Positions 34,906 to 44,111 of a DNA stretch of 64,000 nucleotides are shown here, piece after piece. The translations under genes and the position numbers were made by a program. A model generated the notes under the pieces. That model saw nothing but the letters and a program-made list of their open reading frames with translations, was not told the DNA's origin and searched no databases. Numbering within the stretch: position 1 is the stretch's first letter; each line of letters opens with the position of its first letter. Source of the stretch: Alistipes sp. dk3624. Its GTDB lineage: Bacteria > Bacteroidota > Bacteroidia > Bacteroidales > Rikenellaceae. The stretch is taken from contig NZ_CP045651.1 of the NCBI RefSeq assembly GCF_009557455.1, forward strand, positions 372,001 to 436,000, given 5' to 3'.

Positions 34906-34917
34906 AACTCTAAACGT

Positions 34918-36033
34918 ATGAAAGCGAATAAATCTACCTTTCTGATTCTGATTTTATCCGGAGCCCTGTTGTTGGGCTGCAAACGAAAGCGAGAGACGCA
35001 GACGCCGCCGCTCGAACTACCGGTGGCCGAAGCGACGACGAGCGATATTCCGATATGGATGGACTTCGTAGGCCAGACCTACGGAAAATCGGACATCACG
35101 ATACAGGCGCGCGTAAGCGGATTTTTGCGCGGAATCTATTTCAGAGAAGGGACATTCGTACACAAGGGAGACTTGCTCTACGTGATCGAACCGGCCCCTT
35201 ACGCCGCGCAAACGGCTCAGCGGCAGGCCTCGGTCAGCCAGGCCGAAGCGGAACTGACCAATGCCCGGCAGAATTACGAACGCGTGAAACCGCTCGCAAC
35301 CATCAACGCTGCCAGCAAAAGCGACCTAGACGCCGCCGTCTCGCGGCTATCGGCAGCCCAGGCGGCTCTGAAAGCAGCTCAGGCTGCATTGAAATACACC
35401 GAAATCGAACAAAGTTACACGCAGGTACTCTCCCCCGTAAACGGCATTATCGGACAGACAAAAGCCCGCACCGGAGACTACGTAGGCCCCGGATCGCAAT
35501 ATGCGGTACTGAACACCGTCTCGCAGGTCGATACGATACGCGTGGTATTCTTCATCCCGGAAGACACCTATTTCGATCTGATACGTCGGGGCAGGGCCGA
35601 TTTCAGCGAAATCATGCTGACGATCTCGGACAACATCGCCTATCCGCACCGGGGGCACTTCGATTTTATCGGACGGGCCGTCGAGCAGGGCACCGGATCG
35701 CTGAACGCACAGGTTTCGTTCCCGAATCCGGATACGCTGTTGCGCCCCGGGCAGTTCGCCCGCATCCGCACCGTCGTCGACACGCTGCGGTCGGCGCTGC
35801 TGATCCCGCAACAAGCGGTAATGCGCACGCAGGGCATCAGCAGCGTCTATGCGCTCGATTCGGCCGGACGGGCGAAACAGCGCATCGTATCCCTCGGCAA
35901 TACCTATAATAATATGTGGGTAGTCAACTCCGGACTCGACTCCGGAGCGCGCGTCGTCACTTCGGGTTTCCACAAAGTTCGTGAAGGAGCGGTCGTAGAG
36001 CCGATGACCGTCGCCGATTCACTCCAAAAATAG
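34918..36033 (+). CDS. RND efflux periplasmic adaptor (lipoprotein)
   Basis: 371 residues from the ATG at 34918, chosen because it gives a clean lipoprotein signal (MKANKSTF, then LLLGC). The lipoyl halves are ITIQARVSGFLRGIYFREG and SPVNGIIGQTKARTGDYVG, separated by an Ala-rich coiled coil (QAEAELTNARQNYE to AAQAALKAAQAALKY). The beta-barrel and membrane-proximal domains follow (FIPEDTYFDL, LLIPQQAVMRTQG). It is an AcrA/MexA-type adaptor bridging the pump encoded 6 bp downstream to the outer membrane channel. Confidence 0.94.
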   Translation: MKANKSTFLILILSGALLLGCKRKRETQTPPLELPVAEATTSDIPIWMDFVGQTYGKSDITIQARVSGFLRGIYFREGTFVHKGDLLYVIEPAPYAAQTAQRQASVSQAEAELTNARQNYERVKPLATINAASKSDLDAAVSRLSAAQAALKAAQAALKYTEIEQSYTQVLSPVNGIIGQTKARTGDYVGPGSQYAVLNTVSQVDTIRVVFFIPEDTYFDLIRRGRADFSEIMLTISDNIAYPHRGHFDFIGRAVEQGTGSLNAQVSFPNPDTLLRPGQFARIRTVVDTLRSALLIPQQAVMRTQGISSVYALDSAGRAKQRIVSLGNTYNNMWVVNSGLDSGARVVTSGFHKVREGAVVEPMTVADSLQK

Positions 36034-36039
36034 AAAACT

Positions 36040-39000
36040 ATGGGAAACTTTTTCGTAAGACGTCCGATATTCGCCATGGTCATCGCCATCATGATCGTAG
36101 TGCTGGGACTGATCGCCATCAAAAGCATGCCGATCGAGCAATACCCTGACATCACGCCGCCCGTGGTCGAAGTGACGGCTCAGTATCAGGGAGCCGACGC
36201 GCTCACGGTCGAGCAGAGCGTTGCCACGCCGATCGAAGAGAGCGTTAACGGAGTGAGCGACATGATCTACATGCAGTCGACCAACTCGAACGACGGCAGC
36301 ATGTCGTTACAGGTGTCCTTCGGCGTAGGAAGCAACCCGGACATGAGCACCGTATTCACTCAGAACCGCGTCTCGTCGGCCACGCCGATGCTACCGCAGC
36401 CGGTGATCCAACAGGGCGTCACCACGCAAAAAACCATGACGAGTTTCATCATGGTGCTATCGCTGTTCTCCGACGGCCGGTACGACGAGAATTTCCTGGC
36501 CAATTACGCGATCATCAACATGAAAGACCCGATCTCGCGGATCAACGGCGTCGGCAGCGTCCAGGTGCTCGGCGGCGGTCCTTACGCGATGCGGATATGG
36601 GTCAAACCGGATAAGATGGATTACCTCGGCATCACGGTCGGCGATATTTCGGCGGCGATCGGCCAGCAAAGCCAGGTCGTTCCCGGCGGTCAGCTCGGAG
36701 CCGAACCGAACGACGGCTCTCCGGAATTCACCTATACGGTACGGATGCCGGGCCAGTACAGTACGGCCGAAGAGTTCGAACGGATCGTGCTGCGGGCCAA
36801 TCCGGACGGTTCGCTGGTGCGACTCCGGGACGTCGCGCGGGTAGAACTCGGCGTACAATCTTACAGCACGACGGCCTCCTTCCAGGAACATCCGGCCTGT
36901 TTGCTGCTGATCAACCAGTCGCCGGGCAGCAATGCCGTCGAGGTCGGCAGGCAGGTCAACTCGCTGATGAAAGACCTCGCGAAATCGTTCCCGGACGGCG
37001 TACAGTACAACACGGTAGTCGACTCGACGCATACGATCGTGCTCGGCATCCAGGATATCGTCACGACGCTGCTGTTGGCGCTGCTGCTCGTCGTGCTGGT
37101 CATCTATCTTTTTCTGCAAAACATCCGGGCCACGATCGTGCCGCTGATTGCGATTCCGGTCTCGCTGATCGGAGCCTTTATGGTCTTCCCGCTGTTCGGA
37201 TTCTCAATCAACGTCTTTTCGCTGCTCGGACTGGTACTCGCGATCGGGCTGGTAGTCGACGACGCCATCGTAGTCGTCGAAGCCGTCCAGGTGAATATCG
37301 AAAAAGGCATGAACGGCCGGGACGCCACGATCGCGGCGATGAAGACCGTCGCTTCGCCGATCATTGCGACGACGTCGGTGTTGATGGCCGTATTTCTGCC
37401 GGTCGGACTGATGCCGGGCGCAGCCGGGAAACTCTACGGACAATTCGCCATCACGATCGCCATCAGCGTTTGCCTGTCGGGGATCAACGCGCTGTCGCTG
37501 AGTCCGGCGCTCTGTTCGCTGCTGCTGCGTCCCAAGAAAGAGGGCCAGACGGACAACCGGTTTTTCCGGTGGTTCAACCGCCGTTTTACCAGCGGCGTCG
37601 ACGGCTATCTGAAAACCAGCGGCGTGATCGTCCGACACAGCGCGCGAACGCTGCTGTTCATCGGCATTTCGGCGGCGGCCGTCGTCATCCTGATGAAGCA
37701 GATCCCGACCGGATTCCTACCGGACGAAGACCAGGGCTACCTGATTACCAACATCCAACTGCCCAACGCCGCTTCGCTGACGCGCACCGAAGCGGTCATC
37801 AAGCAGATCAACGACGTTCTCGACAAAAACGACAATGTCCAGTCGGTCACCTCGGCCGCCGGATTCAGCCTGCTGGCCGGCACGCAATCGCCGAATAGCG
37901 GTCTGATATTTATCCGGTTGAAAGACTGGAACAAACGCAAGATGACCGCAGCGCAAATCACCGAAGCGTTGAACATGGAACTTTACGAAGAGATCGACGC
38001 TGCCGAAGTCTTTACGTTCGGACCGCCGTCGATTCCCGGCCTGGGACCGAGTTCGGGCTTTACGATCATGATCCAGGACAAGGGCGGCAACACGCCGCAA
38101 TACCTGGCCGAATACACCGGAAAATTCATCGAAGAGGCCAAGAAGCGCCCCGAAATCGCCAGCATCAGCACGATGTTCCAGGCCGACGTGCCTCAAAAGG
38201 CGATCTCGATCGACAACGACAAAGTACTGAGCGCGGGAGTTTCGCTGGACGAACTGCATACGCAGGTGTCGGCCTATCTCGGCGGCATGTACGTCAACAA
38301 CTTCAACCGTTTCGGCCGGATGTACCAAACCTATATCCAGGCCGAAAGCGAGTACCGGCTGAACGAATCGAAGATCAGCCAGTTCTATCTGACGAACAAC
38401 CGGGGTGAAAGCGTCCCGCTGTCGGCCTTCATCACGGTGCGCGACACGACCGGGCCGCAGTTCACGAACCGCTTCAACCTCTACCGCTCGGCCGGAGTGA
38501 CGGGACTGCCTTCGACGAAATACTCGACCGACGAAGCGAGGACCGCCCTCGCGGAAGTCGCCGACGAGGTGCTTCCGGACGACATGGGCTACGCATGGAG
38601 CAACATGTCGTACCAGGAAGCCCACAACAGCGGCGCGGGAATCGTATTCCTCTATGCGGTGATCTTCGTTTTTTTGATTCTCGCCGCGCTGTACGAAAGC
38701 TGGAGCCTGCCGTTGAGCATCCTGCTCGGCATCCCGTTCGCGCTGCTCGGAGCGATGGGCTTCACTTACCTGGCGCACCTGTTCGACCCGATATACGTCA
38801 ACGACATCTTCATGCAGGTGTCGCTGATCATGCTGATCGGACTGGCGGCCAAAAACGCGATCCTGATCGTGGAATACGCCCGCGACAAATTCAGCGAAGG
38901 CATGAACCTGCAACAGGCGGCTCTCGAAGGAGCCAAACTGCGGGTGCGGCCGGTCATCATGACCGCCGTAGCGTTCCTGATGGGCGTACTACCGCTGATC

Positions 39001-39189
39001 TTCGCGACCGGCAGCAATGCCGTCGCGCGCAACATCATGGGGCTGGCGCTGTTCGGCGGCATGCTGATCGCCACGCTGATCGGACTGTTCGCTTACCCCG
39101 GGTTGTTCGTGCTGATCGGAAAATGGGGACGTTACGAAGAAAAACGAAATCAAAAAGCCGCGACGGAAAACAGTCCGGCCGTAAAATAA
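36040..39189 (+). CDS. RND multidrug efflux pump, HAE1 family (AcrB/MexB type)
   Basis: Proton-driven trimeric inner membrane pump; 1049 residues, the typical length. The N-terminus MGNFFVRRPIFAMVIAI is the canonical first helix. Proton relay residues are intact: the Asp pair in IGLVVDDAIVVVEA (about 405) and the Lys in LIGLAAKNAILIVEYA (about 940). The porter-domain segment PGLGPSSGF is present. Translationally coupled between the adaptor and channel genes. The substrate range cannot be read from the sequence. Confidence 0.97.
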   Translation: MGNFFVRRPIFAMVIAIMIVVLGLIAIKSMPIEQYPDITPPVVEVTAQYQGADALTVEQSVATPIEESVNGVSDMIYMQSTNSNDGSMSLQVSFGVGSNPDMSTVFTQNRVSSATPMLPQPVIQQGVTTQKTMTSFIMVLSLFSDGRYDENFLANYAIINMKDPISRINGVGSVQVLGGGPYAMRIWVKPDKMDYLGITVGDISAAIGQQSQVVPGGQLGAEPNDGSPEFTYTVRMPGQYSTAEEFERIVLRANPDGSLVRLRDVARVELGVQSYSTTASFQEHPACLLLINQSPGSNAVEVGRQVNSLMKDLAKSFPDGVQYNTVVDSTHTIVLGIQDIVTTLLLALLLVVLVIYLFLQNIRATIVPLIAIPVSLIGAFMVFPLFGFSINVFSLLGLVLAIGLVVDDAIVVVEAVQVNIEKGMNGRDATIAAMKTVASPIIATTSVLMAVFLPVGLMPGAAGKLYGQFAITIAISVCLSGINALSLSPALCSLLLRPKKEGQTDNRFFRWFNRRFTSGVDGYLKTSGVIVRHSARTLLFIGISAAAVVILMKQIPTGFLPDEDQGYLITNIQLPNAASLTRTEAVIKQINDVLDKNDNVQSVTSAAGFSLLAGTQSPNSGLIFIRLKDWNKRKMTAAQITEALNMELYEEIDAAEVFTFGPPSIPGLGPSSGFTIMIQDKGGNTPQYLAEYTGKFIEEAKKRPEIASISTMFQADVPQKAISIDNDKVLSAGVSLDELHTQVSAYLGGMYVNNFNRFGRMYQTYIQAESEYRLNESKISQFYLTNNRGESVPLSAFITVRDTTGPQFTNRFNLYRSAGVTGLPSTKYSTDEARTALAEVADEVLPDDMGYAWSNMSYQEAHNSGAGIVFLYAVIFVFLILAALYESWSLPLSILLGIPFALLGAMGFTYLAHLFDPIYVNDIFMQVSLIMLIGLAAKNAILIVEYARDKFSEGMNLQQAALEGAKLRVRPVIMTAVAFLMGVLPLIFATGSNAVARNIMGLALFGGMLIATLIGLFAYPGLFVLIGKWGRYEEKRNQKAATENSPAVK

Positions 39190-39192
39190 ATC

Positions 39193-40626
39193 ATGATGCG
39201 ATTCGATATGAACAAACGATATTTTATCCGGATATTCCCGCTGATCGTCCTTTTTGCGGGCAGTTGCACGGTCGGTCCGAAATTCAAAGCGCCGGTCGTC
39301 GAAACCCCGCCGAGATACATGGGAGCGGCCGGCACCGCCGCAACGGATCTCTACTGGTGGCAACTGTTCGACGACACGACGCTGACGAGGCTGATCGCGA
39401 CGGCAATCGAGAACAACCGCAACGTCGAAATCGCCTTCTCCCGGGTCGAACAGGCGCGGCTGACGCTGAAGGAGACCCGCGCCGGTCTGTGGCCGTCGGT
39501 AAGCTACGGCGTCACCGGACAGTACGGTACGGAATCTTTCATCGGGCTGAAAAGCGACAAACCGGTGGAAACCTATATCATCAAACCGAGCATCTCCTGG
39601 GAACTGGATCTGTTCGGCAAAATCAGGCGGATGAGCGAAGCCGACCGCGCGCAACTGCTGGCGACCGACCGGGCGGCGCAAGGCGTGTTGGTTTCGCTGG
39701 TAGCCGAGGTGGCATCGACCTATTTTTCCTACCTGCAGTACGAATATGCCGGTGAAACCGCCCGACAGACCAGCATTTCCCGCGAAGCGACCTACGCGCT
39801 GCAGCAACAAAGCTATGCGATCGGCTCGATCGACGAGCTGCAACTGCGCCAGGGAGAAGCGGCCTATGCCACGGCCGCCGCGGCGAATGCCCAGTACGAA
39901 CGCGCCAGCGAGCAGGCGTTACACGCCCTCAGCCTGTTGCTGGGACAAAATCCCTCGCAGGTCGTCGGCAAACACACTCCGCTGGTCGACCTCCGCATTC
40001 CGGCCGAAGTGCCCGCCGGTTTGCCGTCCGACCTGCTCGCCCGTCGGCCCGACATGGTCGAAGCTTACTATCAGGTGATGGCTGCCAACGCTCAGATCGG
40101 CGTGGCGCAGGCGATGCGTTTTCCGAGCATCGCGCTGACCGGAAACGGCGGCGTATTCAGCGAGGAATTCAAAAAGCTGTTCGATCACAATGCTTGGATG
40201 TGGTCGGCGGCAGGAGGGATTACGGGGCCGGTTTTCAATTTCGGAGCCAACAAACGCAGGGTACAGATCATGCGCGAGAAACACCGCGAGGCAATTATGA
40301 ATTACGAGCAATGTTTTCTGCAGGCGCTCCGGGAGGTCGAAGACGCGCTGACAGCCGTCCGCACTTACCGTACCCAACTCGAATCGATGCTGACATTGGT
40401 AACGGCTGCCGAAAAAGCCGACCGGCTGTCGCAGCAGCAGTACGCCGCCGGACAGATCAGTTACTTGGACGTTCTGGAAACGCAACGAACATTATTCGAC
40501 GCGCAATCCGATTACGCGGAGACGCTCAGCGCAACGATGAGCAGCTACGCCACGCTTTACAAAGCGCTCGGAGGCGGCATCATGTCGCCGGAAGAATCGG
40601 CAGAAAAGAGCGCCGCAACTCAGTAA
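39193..40626 (+). CDS. OprM/NodT-family outer membrane efflux lipoprotein
   Basis: Outer membrane channel of the RND system; 477 residues, starting 3 bp after the pump stop. An in-frame ATG at 39208 (MNKRYF) is an alternative start. A lipobox FAGSC is followed by CTVGPKFKAP, a hallmark of this family, then WWQLFDD. Two repeated halves hold LNLAIENN-like and RRPDMVEAYYQVMAANAQIGVA motifs. Its stop overlaps by a few bases the end of the converging clostripain gene. Confidence 0.95.
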   Translation: MMRFDMNKRYFIRIFPLIVLFAGSCTVGPKFKAPVVETPPRYMGAAGTAATDLYWWQLFDDTTLTRLIATAIENNRNVEIAFSRVEQARLTLKETRAGLWPSVSYGVTGQYGTESFIGLKSDKPVETYIIKPSISWELDLFGKIRRMSEADRAQLLATDRAAQGVLVSLVAEVASTYFSYLQYEYAGETARQTSISREATYALQQQSYAIGSIDELQLRQGEAAYATAAAANAQYERASEQALHALSLLLGQNPSQVVGKHTPLVDLRIPAEVPAGLPSDLLARRPDMVEAYYQVMAANAQIGVAQAMRFPSIALTGNGGVFSEEFKKLFDHNAWMWSAAGGITGPVFNFGANKRRVQIMREKHREAIMNYEQCFLQALREVEDALTAVRTYRTQLESMLTLVTAAEKADRLSQQQYAAGQISYLDVLETQRTLFDAQSDYAETLSATMSSYATLYKALGGGIMSPEESAEKSAATQ

Positions 40627-41822
40627 GCGATCCCGACCGCTTTCGCCCACGGGGTTTCCTTATAGGATTCTTGCAGAAGTTGCAACGCGGACAGGTCGCG
40701 CGGAACGTACGTGGAAAGTCCGCAGAAAGTATTCAGCTTGACGCACATATTAAAGGGTCCTACTCCCGGACCGGAATAGGCGCTGAAAACGTACTCGGTA
40801 TGATCTTCGTAAACCACCGTTTTGCGAAGTTGCCCGGCGAACGCGGCATAAAGAGCGGCATCTCCGCCGATTTTGGAATAATAGTCCAGCAGATCGTGAA
40901 AAACGTGGGTCTGCATCCGCTCCAAATACTGAACCTGCGACACATCCGCCGAAGCGGGCGAAGCGGAGGCGTAAAACGCTTTGGCAGCCGCAGCCAGCGC
41001 GTCCAGTTCGTCGGTTTTAATCAGACCGACCGAGGCATAGGGCCACGTAGACGACGATTGCCGGTAGTAATCGACGAACAGTCGGCAGACCTCTTCGAAC
41101 CGCGGCGTATCCGCGAACAGTTCCGGCAAAATCGCATCGTACGAAAAACCGGACGAAAGGATCTCCGTCGGAGAAGCGATGATGTATTTGGCGGCATTCC
41201 GCAGTTCGTACAACGCCTCGACACTCCCCATAAAGCAGGCGTCGAACAGCAGGAAGTCGAATTCCCGATCCCGGGGCAACGCCCCGGCCAGATCGGAAAT
41301 GTCGATATAATTGGCGCCGTCCTGAGCGAACCATTTGGTAAGGGGCGCATTCGGATCTTTCCGCCACAGATCGTCCGCCGAATAGCTTTTCGGAATCACT
41401 CCGGCAGGCGCCCAGCCCAATCCGTGCGACCACAGCACCAGCCCGTAGGATTCGGCCGGATACAGCGCTTTGGTACGCGCGATCACCCGGCTCAGCACCG
41501 ACGTCGATGCGGAATTCTCTTTCGCATACTCCTCGACGACCGTCTTTTTGCCTCCCGACTCGATCTTCAACAATTGGGGAGTACCTCCCTGCGGATCGAT
41601 ATAGACGATCAGGTTCCCGTCGATCGACTCCATTCCGACAAGCATCTGATCGACATTTTGCCAGGCGGAGTTCACCAAATTATTATCGGCGGCCATATAG
41701 ACCAGGATCGTCCGCCCGCTCTTTACAGGCGGCGGATCGATTTTTCCTCCATCTTCATTCTTTCCGCAGGAGAAAAACAGACAGGCTATCAGCCCTAAAA
41801 CCGAAAAGTAAAATTTTCCCAT
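40620..41822 (-). CDS. Clostripain-family (C11) cysteine peptidase, lipoprotein
   Basis: 400 residues from the ATG at 41822, which gives a lipoprotein signal ending LFFSC (C19); the longer upstream frame is Arg-rich and not credible. The catalytic dyad is visible as H133 in LWSHGLGW and C196 in LFDACFMG. Such C11 peptidases cut after Arg or Lys and are common in gut Bacteroidetes, usually surface exposed or periplasmic. It is downstream of the TPM gene (29 bp) and probably in the DUF4919-LemA-TPM transcript. Confidence 0.9.
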   Translation of the reverse strand: MGKFYFSVLGLIACLFFSCGKNEDGGKIDPPPVKSGRTILVYMAADNNLVNSAWQNVDQMLVGMESIDGNLIVYIDPQGGTPQLLKIESGGKKTVVEEYAKENSASTSVLSRVIARTKALYPAESYGLVLWSHGLGWAPAGVIPKSYSADDLWRKDPNAPLTKWFAQDGANYIDISDLAGALPRDREFDFLLFDACFMGSVEALYELRNAAKYIIASPTEILSSGFSYDAILPELFADTPRFEEVCRLFVDYYRQSSSTWPYASVGLIKTDELDALAAAAKAFYASASPASADVSQVQYLERMQTHVFHDLLDYYSKIGGDAALYAAFAGQLRKTVVYEDHTEYVFSAYSGPGVGPFNMCVKLNTFCGLSTYVPRDLSALQLLQESYKETPWAKAVGIAY

Positions 41823-41851
41823 CGAATCCGTATTATTGTTCGTTATCAAAC

Positions 41852-42619
41852 CTACCAGGAACGTCCGGCTCCGCCGCCGCCCGACATTCCGCCTCCGAAA
41901 CCGCCGAAACCTCCGCCTCCGAAACTGCCTCCGCCACGCGACCCGCCGCCCAGGAAAATCGGGGGGAACCACCCTCCCCCGCCGCGGCTGCCGTTGCCTC
42001 CATGCCCTCCTCCCTTGCGGCCGGCGGCAAACAAAAAGAAAAGCACCAGAATCGCTACCAGCCCGACGGCGACTCCGCCGCCTTCGTCTCGACCGGCATA
42101 CTGATCGGCCGTGAATTCCCCGCGGGAAAGTTGCATCAGTACGTTCGTCGCCTTGTCCAACCCGTCATAAACGCTTCCCCGGCGAAACTCCGGGATCATC
42201 TCCTGATCCAAAATCCGCCCGGCGGTAATATCCGGGATCACCCCTTCCAGGCCGTATCCCACCGAAATGTAGGCTTCGCCCCGGGAATCGGGTTGCGACG
42301 GCTTGACCAGAATCAGAATCCCGTTATCCTTGCCTTTGCGTCCGACTCCCCACTTGTCGTGCAGCCGCTGCGCATAGTCGGCCGGAGCGTAACCGTCCAG
42401 ATCGTCCACCGTAACGACGGTAATCTGCGTCGAAGTCTCGCGGTCGAAATCCGCCAGCTTTTGTTCCAGCGACCGGCGCTGCGCCTCGTCGAGCAATCCG
42501 GCGAAATCGTTGACCAAGCGCGGCGGCGACATCTGATCGGGCAACTGCTGCGCGACGAGCGGCAGCGAAAGCAAAGCCGCGCCGCACCAGCAGGCAAAGA
42601 TCCTTAACAGCGATCTCAT
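41852..42619 (-). CDS. TPM-domain protein (YgcG family) with Gly-rich tail
   Basis: 255 residues. A signal peptide at 1-23 precedes a TPM domain (about 30-165) containing RLVNDFAGLLDEAQ, TVVTVDDLDGYAPADYAQRL, GILILV and VGYGLEGVIPD. One membrane helix (about 183-202) follows, then a Gly/Ser-rich tail of about 50 residues. TPM proteins are membrane-associated, linked in some cases to photosystem repair or respiratory assembly; the bacterial role is unclear. It lies 14 bp after lemA, a pairing seen widely in bacteria. Confidence 0.9.
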   Translation of the reverse strand: MRSLLRIFACWCGAALLSLPLVAQQLPDQMSPPRLVNDFAGLLDEAQRRSLEQKLADFDRETSTQITVVTVDDLDGYAPADYAQRLHDKWGVGRKGKDNGILILVKPSQPDSRGEAYISVGYGLEGVIPDITAGRILDQEMIPEFRRGSVYDGLDKATNVLMQLSRGEFTADQYAGRDEGGGVAVGLVAILVLFFLFAAGRKGGGHGGNGSRGGGGWFPPIFLGGGSRGGGSFGGGGFGGFGGGMSGGGGAGRSW

Positions 42620-42633
42620 CGATATGCGACCCG

Positions 42634-43221
42634 TTAAAATTCGACTTTAGGAGCGACTTCCGAGCCGGGTTGCGCTTCGAAATAACCGATCGGGGCGAAT
42701 CCGAACATCCCGGCCAGCAGGTTGCGCGGAAACATTTTGATATAGGTGTTGAACTGCTGCGCGGCATCGTTGAATTTGCGCCGTTCGACGGCAATCCGGT
42801 TTTCCGTCCCTTCGAGCTGCGTCTGCAAATCCAGGAAGTTCTGGTTGGCTTTCAGGTCGGGATAACTCTCGGAGATAGCCATCAACCGACTGAGCGCCGA
42901 CGAAAGCTCGCCTTGCGCCTGATCGAAACGGGCCATAGCGGCGGCATCGTTCACGTCGATCCGGGTCTGCGTCGCTTTCGCACGCGCTTCGACTACCTGT
43001 TCCAGCGTATTCTGTTCGTGGGCGGCGTAACCCTTTACGGTGCTCACCAAATTCGGAATCAGGTCGGCGCGACGCTGATACTGATTCTCAATGTTGCCCA
43101 ACTGCGCCGTAGCGGCTTCGCTGCGGCTGACCATATCGTTGTAACTTCCTTTCAACCATGAATAAGCGCCCAGCACAACGACTGCCACGACCGCCAAAAT
43201 AATCCATCCTTTACGTTTCAT
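42634..43221 (-). CDS. lemA: LemA family protein
   Basis: 195 residues. An N-terminal membrane anchor (about 5-21) is followed by coiled-coil helices. The family motifs are YNDMVSRSEAATAQLGNIENQYQRRADLIPNL (split across 27-58), AISESYPDLKANQNFLDLQ and a C-terminal FNTYIKMFPRNLLAGMFGF. Function is unknown in bacteria; the partner TPM protein is encoded directly downstream, which suggests a joint membrane-associated role. Confidence 0.94.
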   Translation of the reverse strand: MKRKGWIILAVVAVVVLGAYSWLKGSYNDMVSRSEAATAQLGNIENQYQRRADLIPNLVSTVKGYAAHEQNTLEQVVEARAKATQTRIDVNDAAAMARFDQAQGELSSALSRLMAISESYPDLKANQNFLDLQTQLEGTENRIAVERRKFNDAAQQFNTYIKMFPRNLLAGMFGFAPIGYFEAQPGSEVAPKVEF

Positions 43222-43245
43222 TCTCTGTCTTCTTAATAACTGTTT

Positions 43246-44019
43246 TTACTCAACCTTCTCCACACTGGGCGCCGCCCGCCTTTTCAACGGCAGTCCGTTG
43301 AATTCCCATCCGCTACTGCGCTTTTCGGGCTCCTTGTCGGGCCGCTGCCAATAGATCCGCCCGAAATCGAAATAATATCCTTTAACTCCTTTCTCCTTCA
43401 CCAGCAGCGGCGTATAAGCCACCGTCCGACTGATCACGCGCTCCTTGCCGCAAATGATATTCTCGCTGGCCAGAAAATCGCGCACATGCGAAAAATAGAT
43501 GATGTGCCACGGCGACTCCTCGCTCAGTCCGGTTCCCGAAGACTTGATCGCATTCAGCACCCCCTGCAACCGGTAATAGTTGATCCGCTCGTTCAGCGTA
43601 TCTCCGATCCCGCCGTAAGCGTAAATCAGGAAATTGATCGCTCCCGGATCGAACGGCTCTTTTTTCAACACCTCGTTCCCGTAGGCGATAACCCGCCGGT
43701 AGTCCGCCTCGTTCAGCGAATCGGCCTCCAGAATTTGCAGGATCTTGTCGCGGGCCGCCGGCGTCTCGAACGGCTTGTATTCCGGACGCCATACGAAACC
43801 GTAGTACAAATAACGGTAGTCGGTATCCGTCAGAGTCGTATCGCCGGTCAGATAACGGGTGAAAAGCGTCGGGTAATAGTAAGGGGAAGCGCTGTTGATC
43901 GTTTCCCGGAGGATCGCGTCGTTATCCGGGGCCTGTGTCCGCACCGTATCCTGCTGCGCCGCAGCGGACAAAACCCCTGCAAACATCAACACCGCCAAAG
44001 AGAAAACAATTCGTCTCAT
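43246..44019 (-). CDS. DUF4919-type secreted protein
   Basis: 257 residues from the ATG at 44019; a GTG 15 bases upstream is possible. A signal peptide (RRIVFSLAVLMFAGVLSAAA) leads to a soluble alpha-helical protein rich in Tyr (SPYYYPTLFTRYLTGD, DYRYLYYGFVWRPEY) that resembles DUF4919 of Bacteroidetes. Function is unknown. It heads the DUF4919-lemA-TPM-clostripain group with spacings of 24, 14 and 29 bp. Confidence 0.75.
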   Translation of the reverse strand: MRRIVFSLAVLMFAGVLSAAAQQDTVRTQAPDNDAILRETINSASPYYYPTLFTRYLTGDTTLTDTDYRYLYYGFVWRPEYKPFETPAARDKILQILEADSLNEADYRRVIAYGNEVLKKEPFDPGAINFLIYAYGGIGDTLNERINYYRLQGVLNAIKSSGTGLSEESPWHIIYFSHVRDFLASENIICGKERVISRTVAYTPLLVKEKGVKGYYFDFGRIYWQRPDKEPEKRSSGWEFNGLPLKRRAAPSVEKVE

Positions 44020-44111
44020 ATCTTTATATTTCACCCTTAATAAACGCTAAAAATATAAAAATATTTGACGCGGACGAAATTTAGGGCTTATTCGGTCGGC
44101 CCGCGAAGCGG

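Larger units (their letters stand above)
34282..34917. other. AT-rich gene-free intergenic region between divergent operons
   Basis: 636 bp with no credible coding frame or RNA gene. It holds the leader, promoter and palindrome of the nitrogen operon (34327-34540). On the other side it holds short inverted elements before the RND operon (34865-34905). The stretch 34541-34860 is AT-rich; the only structure I see there is a CCCCC/GGGGG hairpin at 34723-34741 with no T run. Confidence 0.8.

Noticed and set aside
41823-41972. Longer N-terminus for the clostripain lipoprotein
   Set aside because: The added 50 residues are an Arg-rich shadow of the TPM gene's Gly-rich tail. The shorter start gives a clean lipobox.
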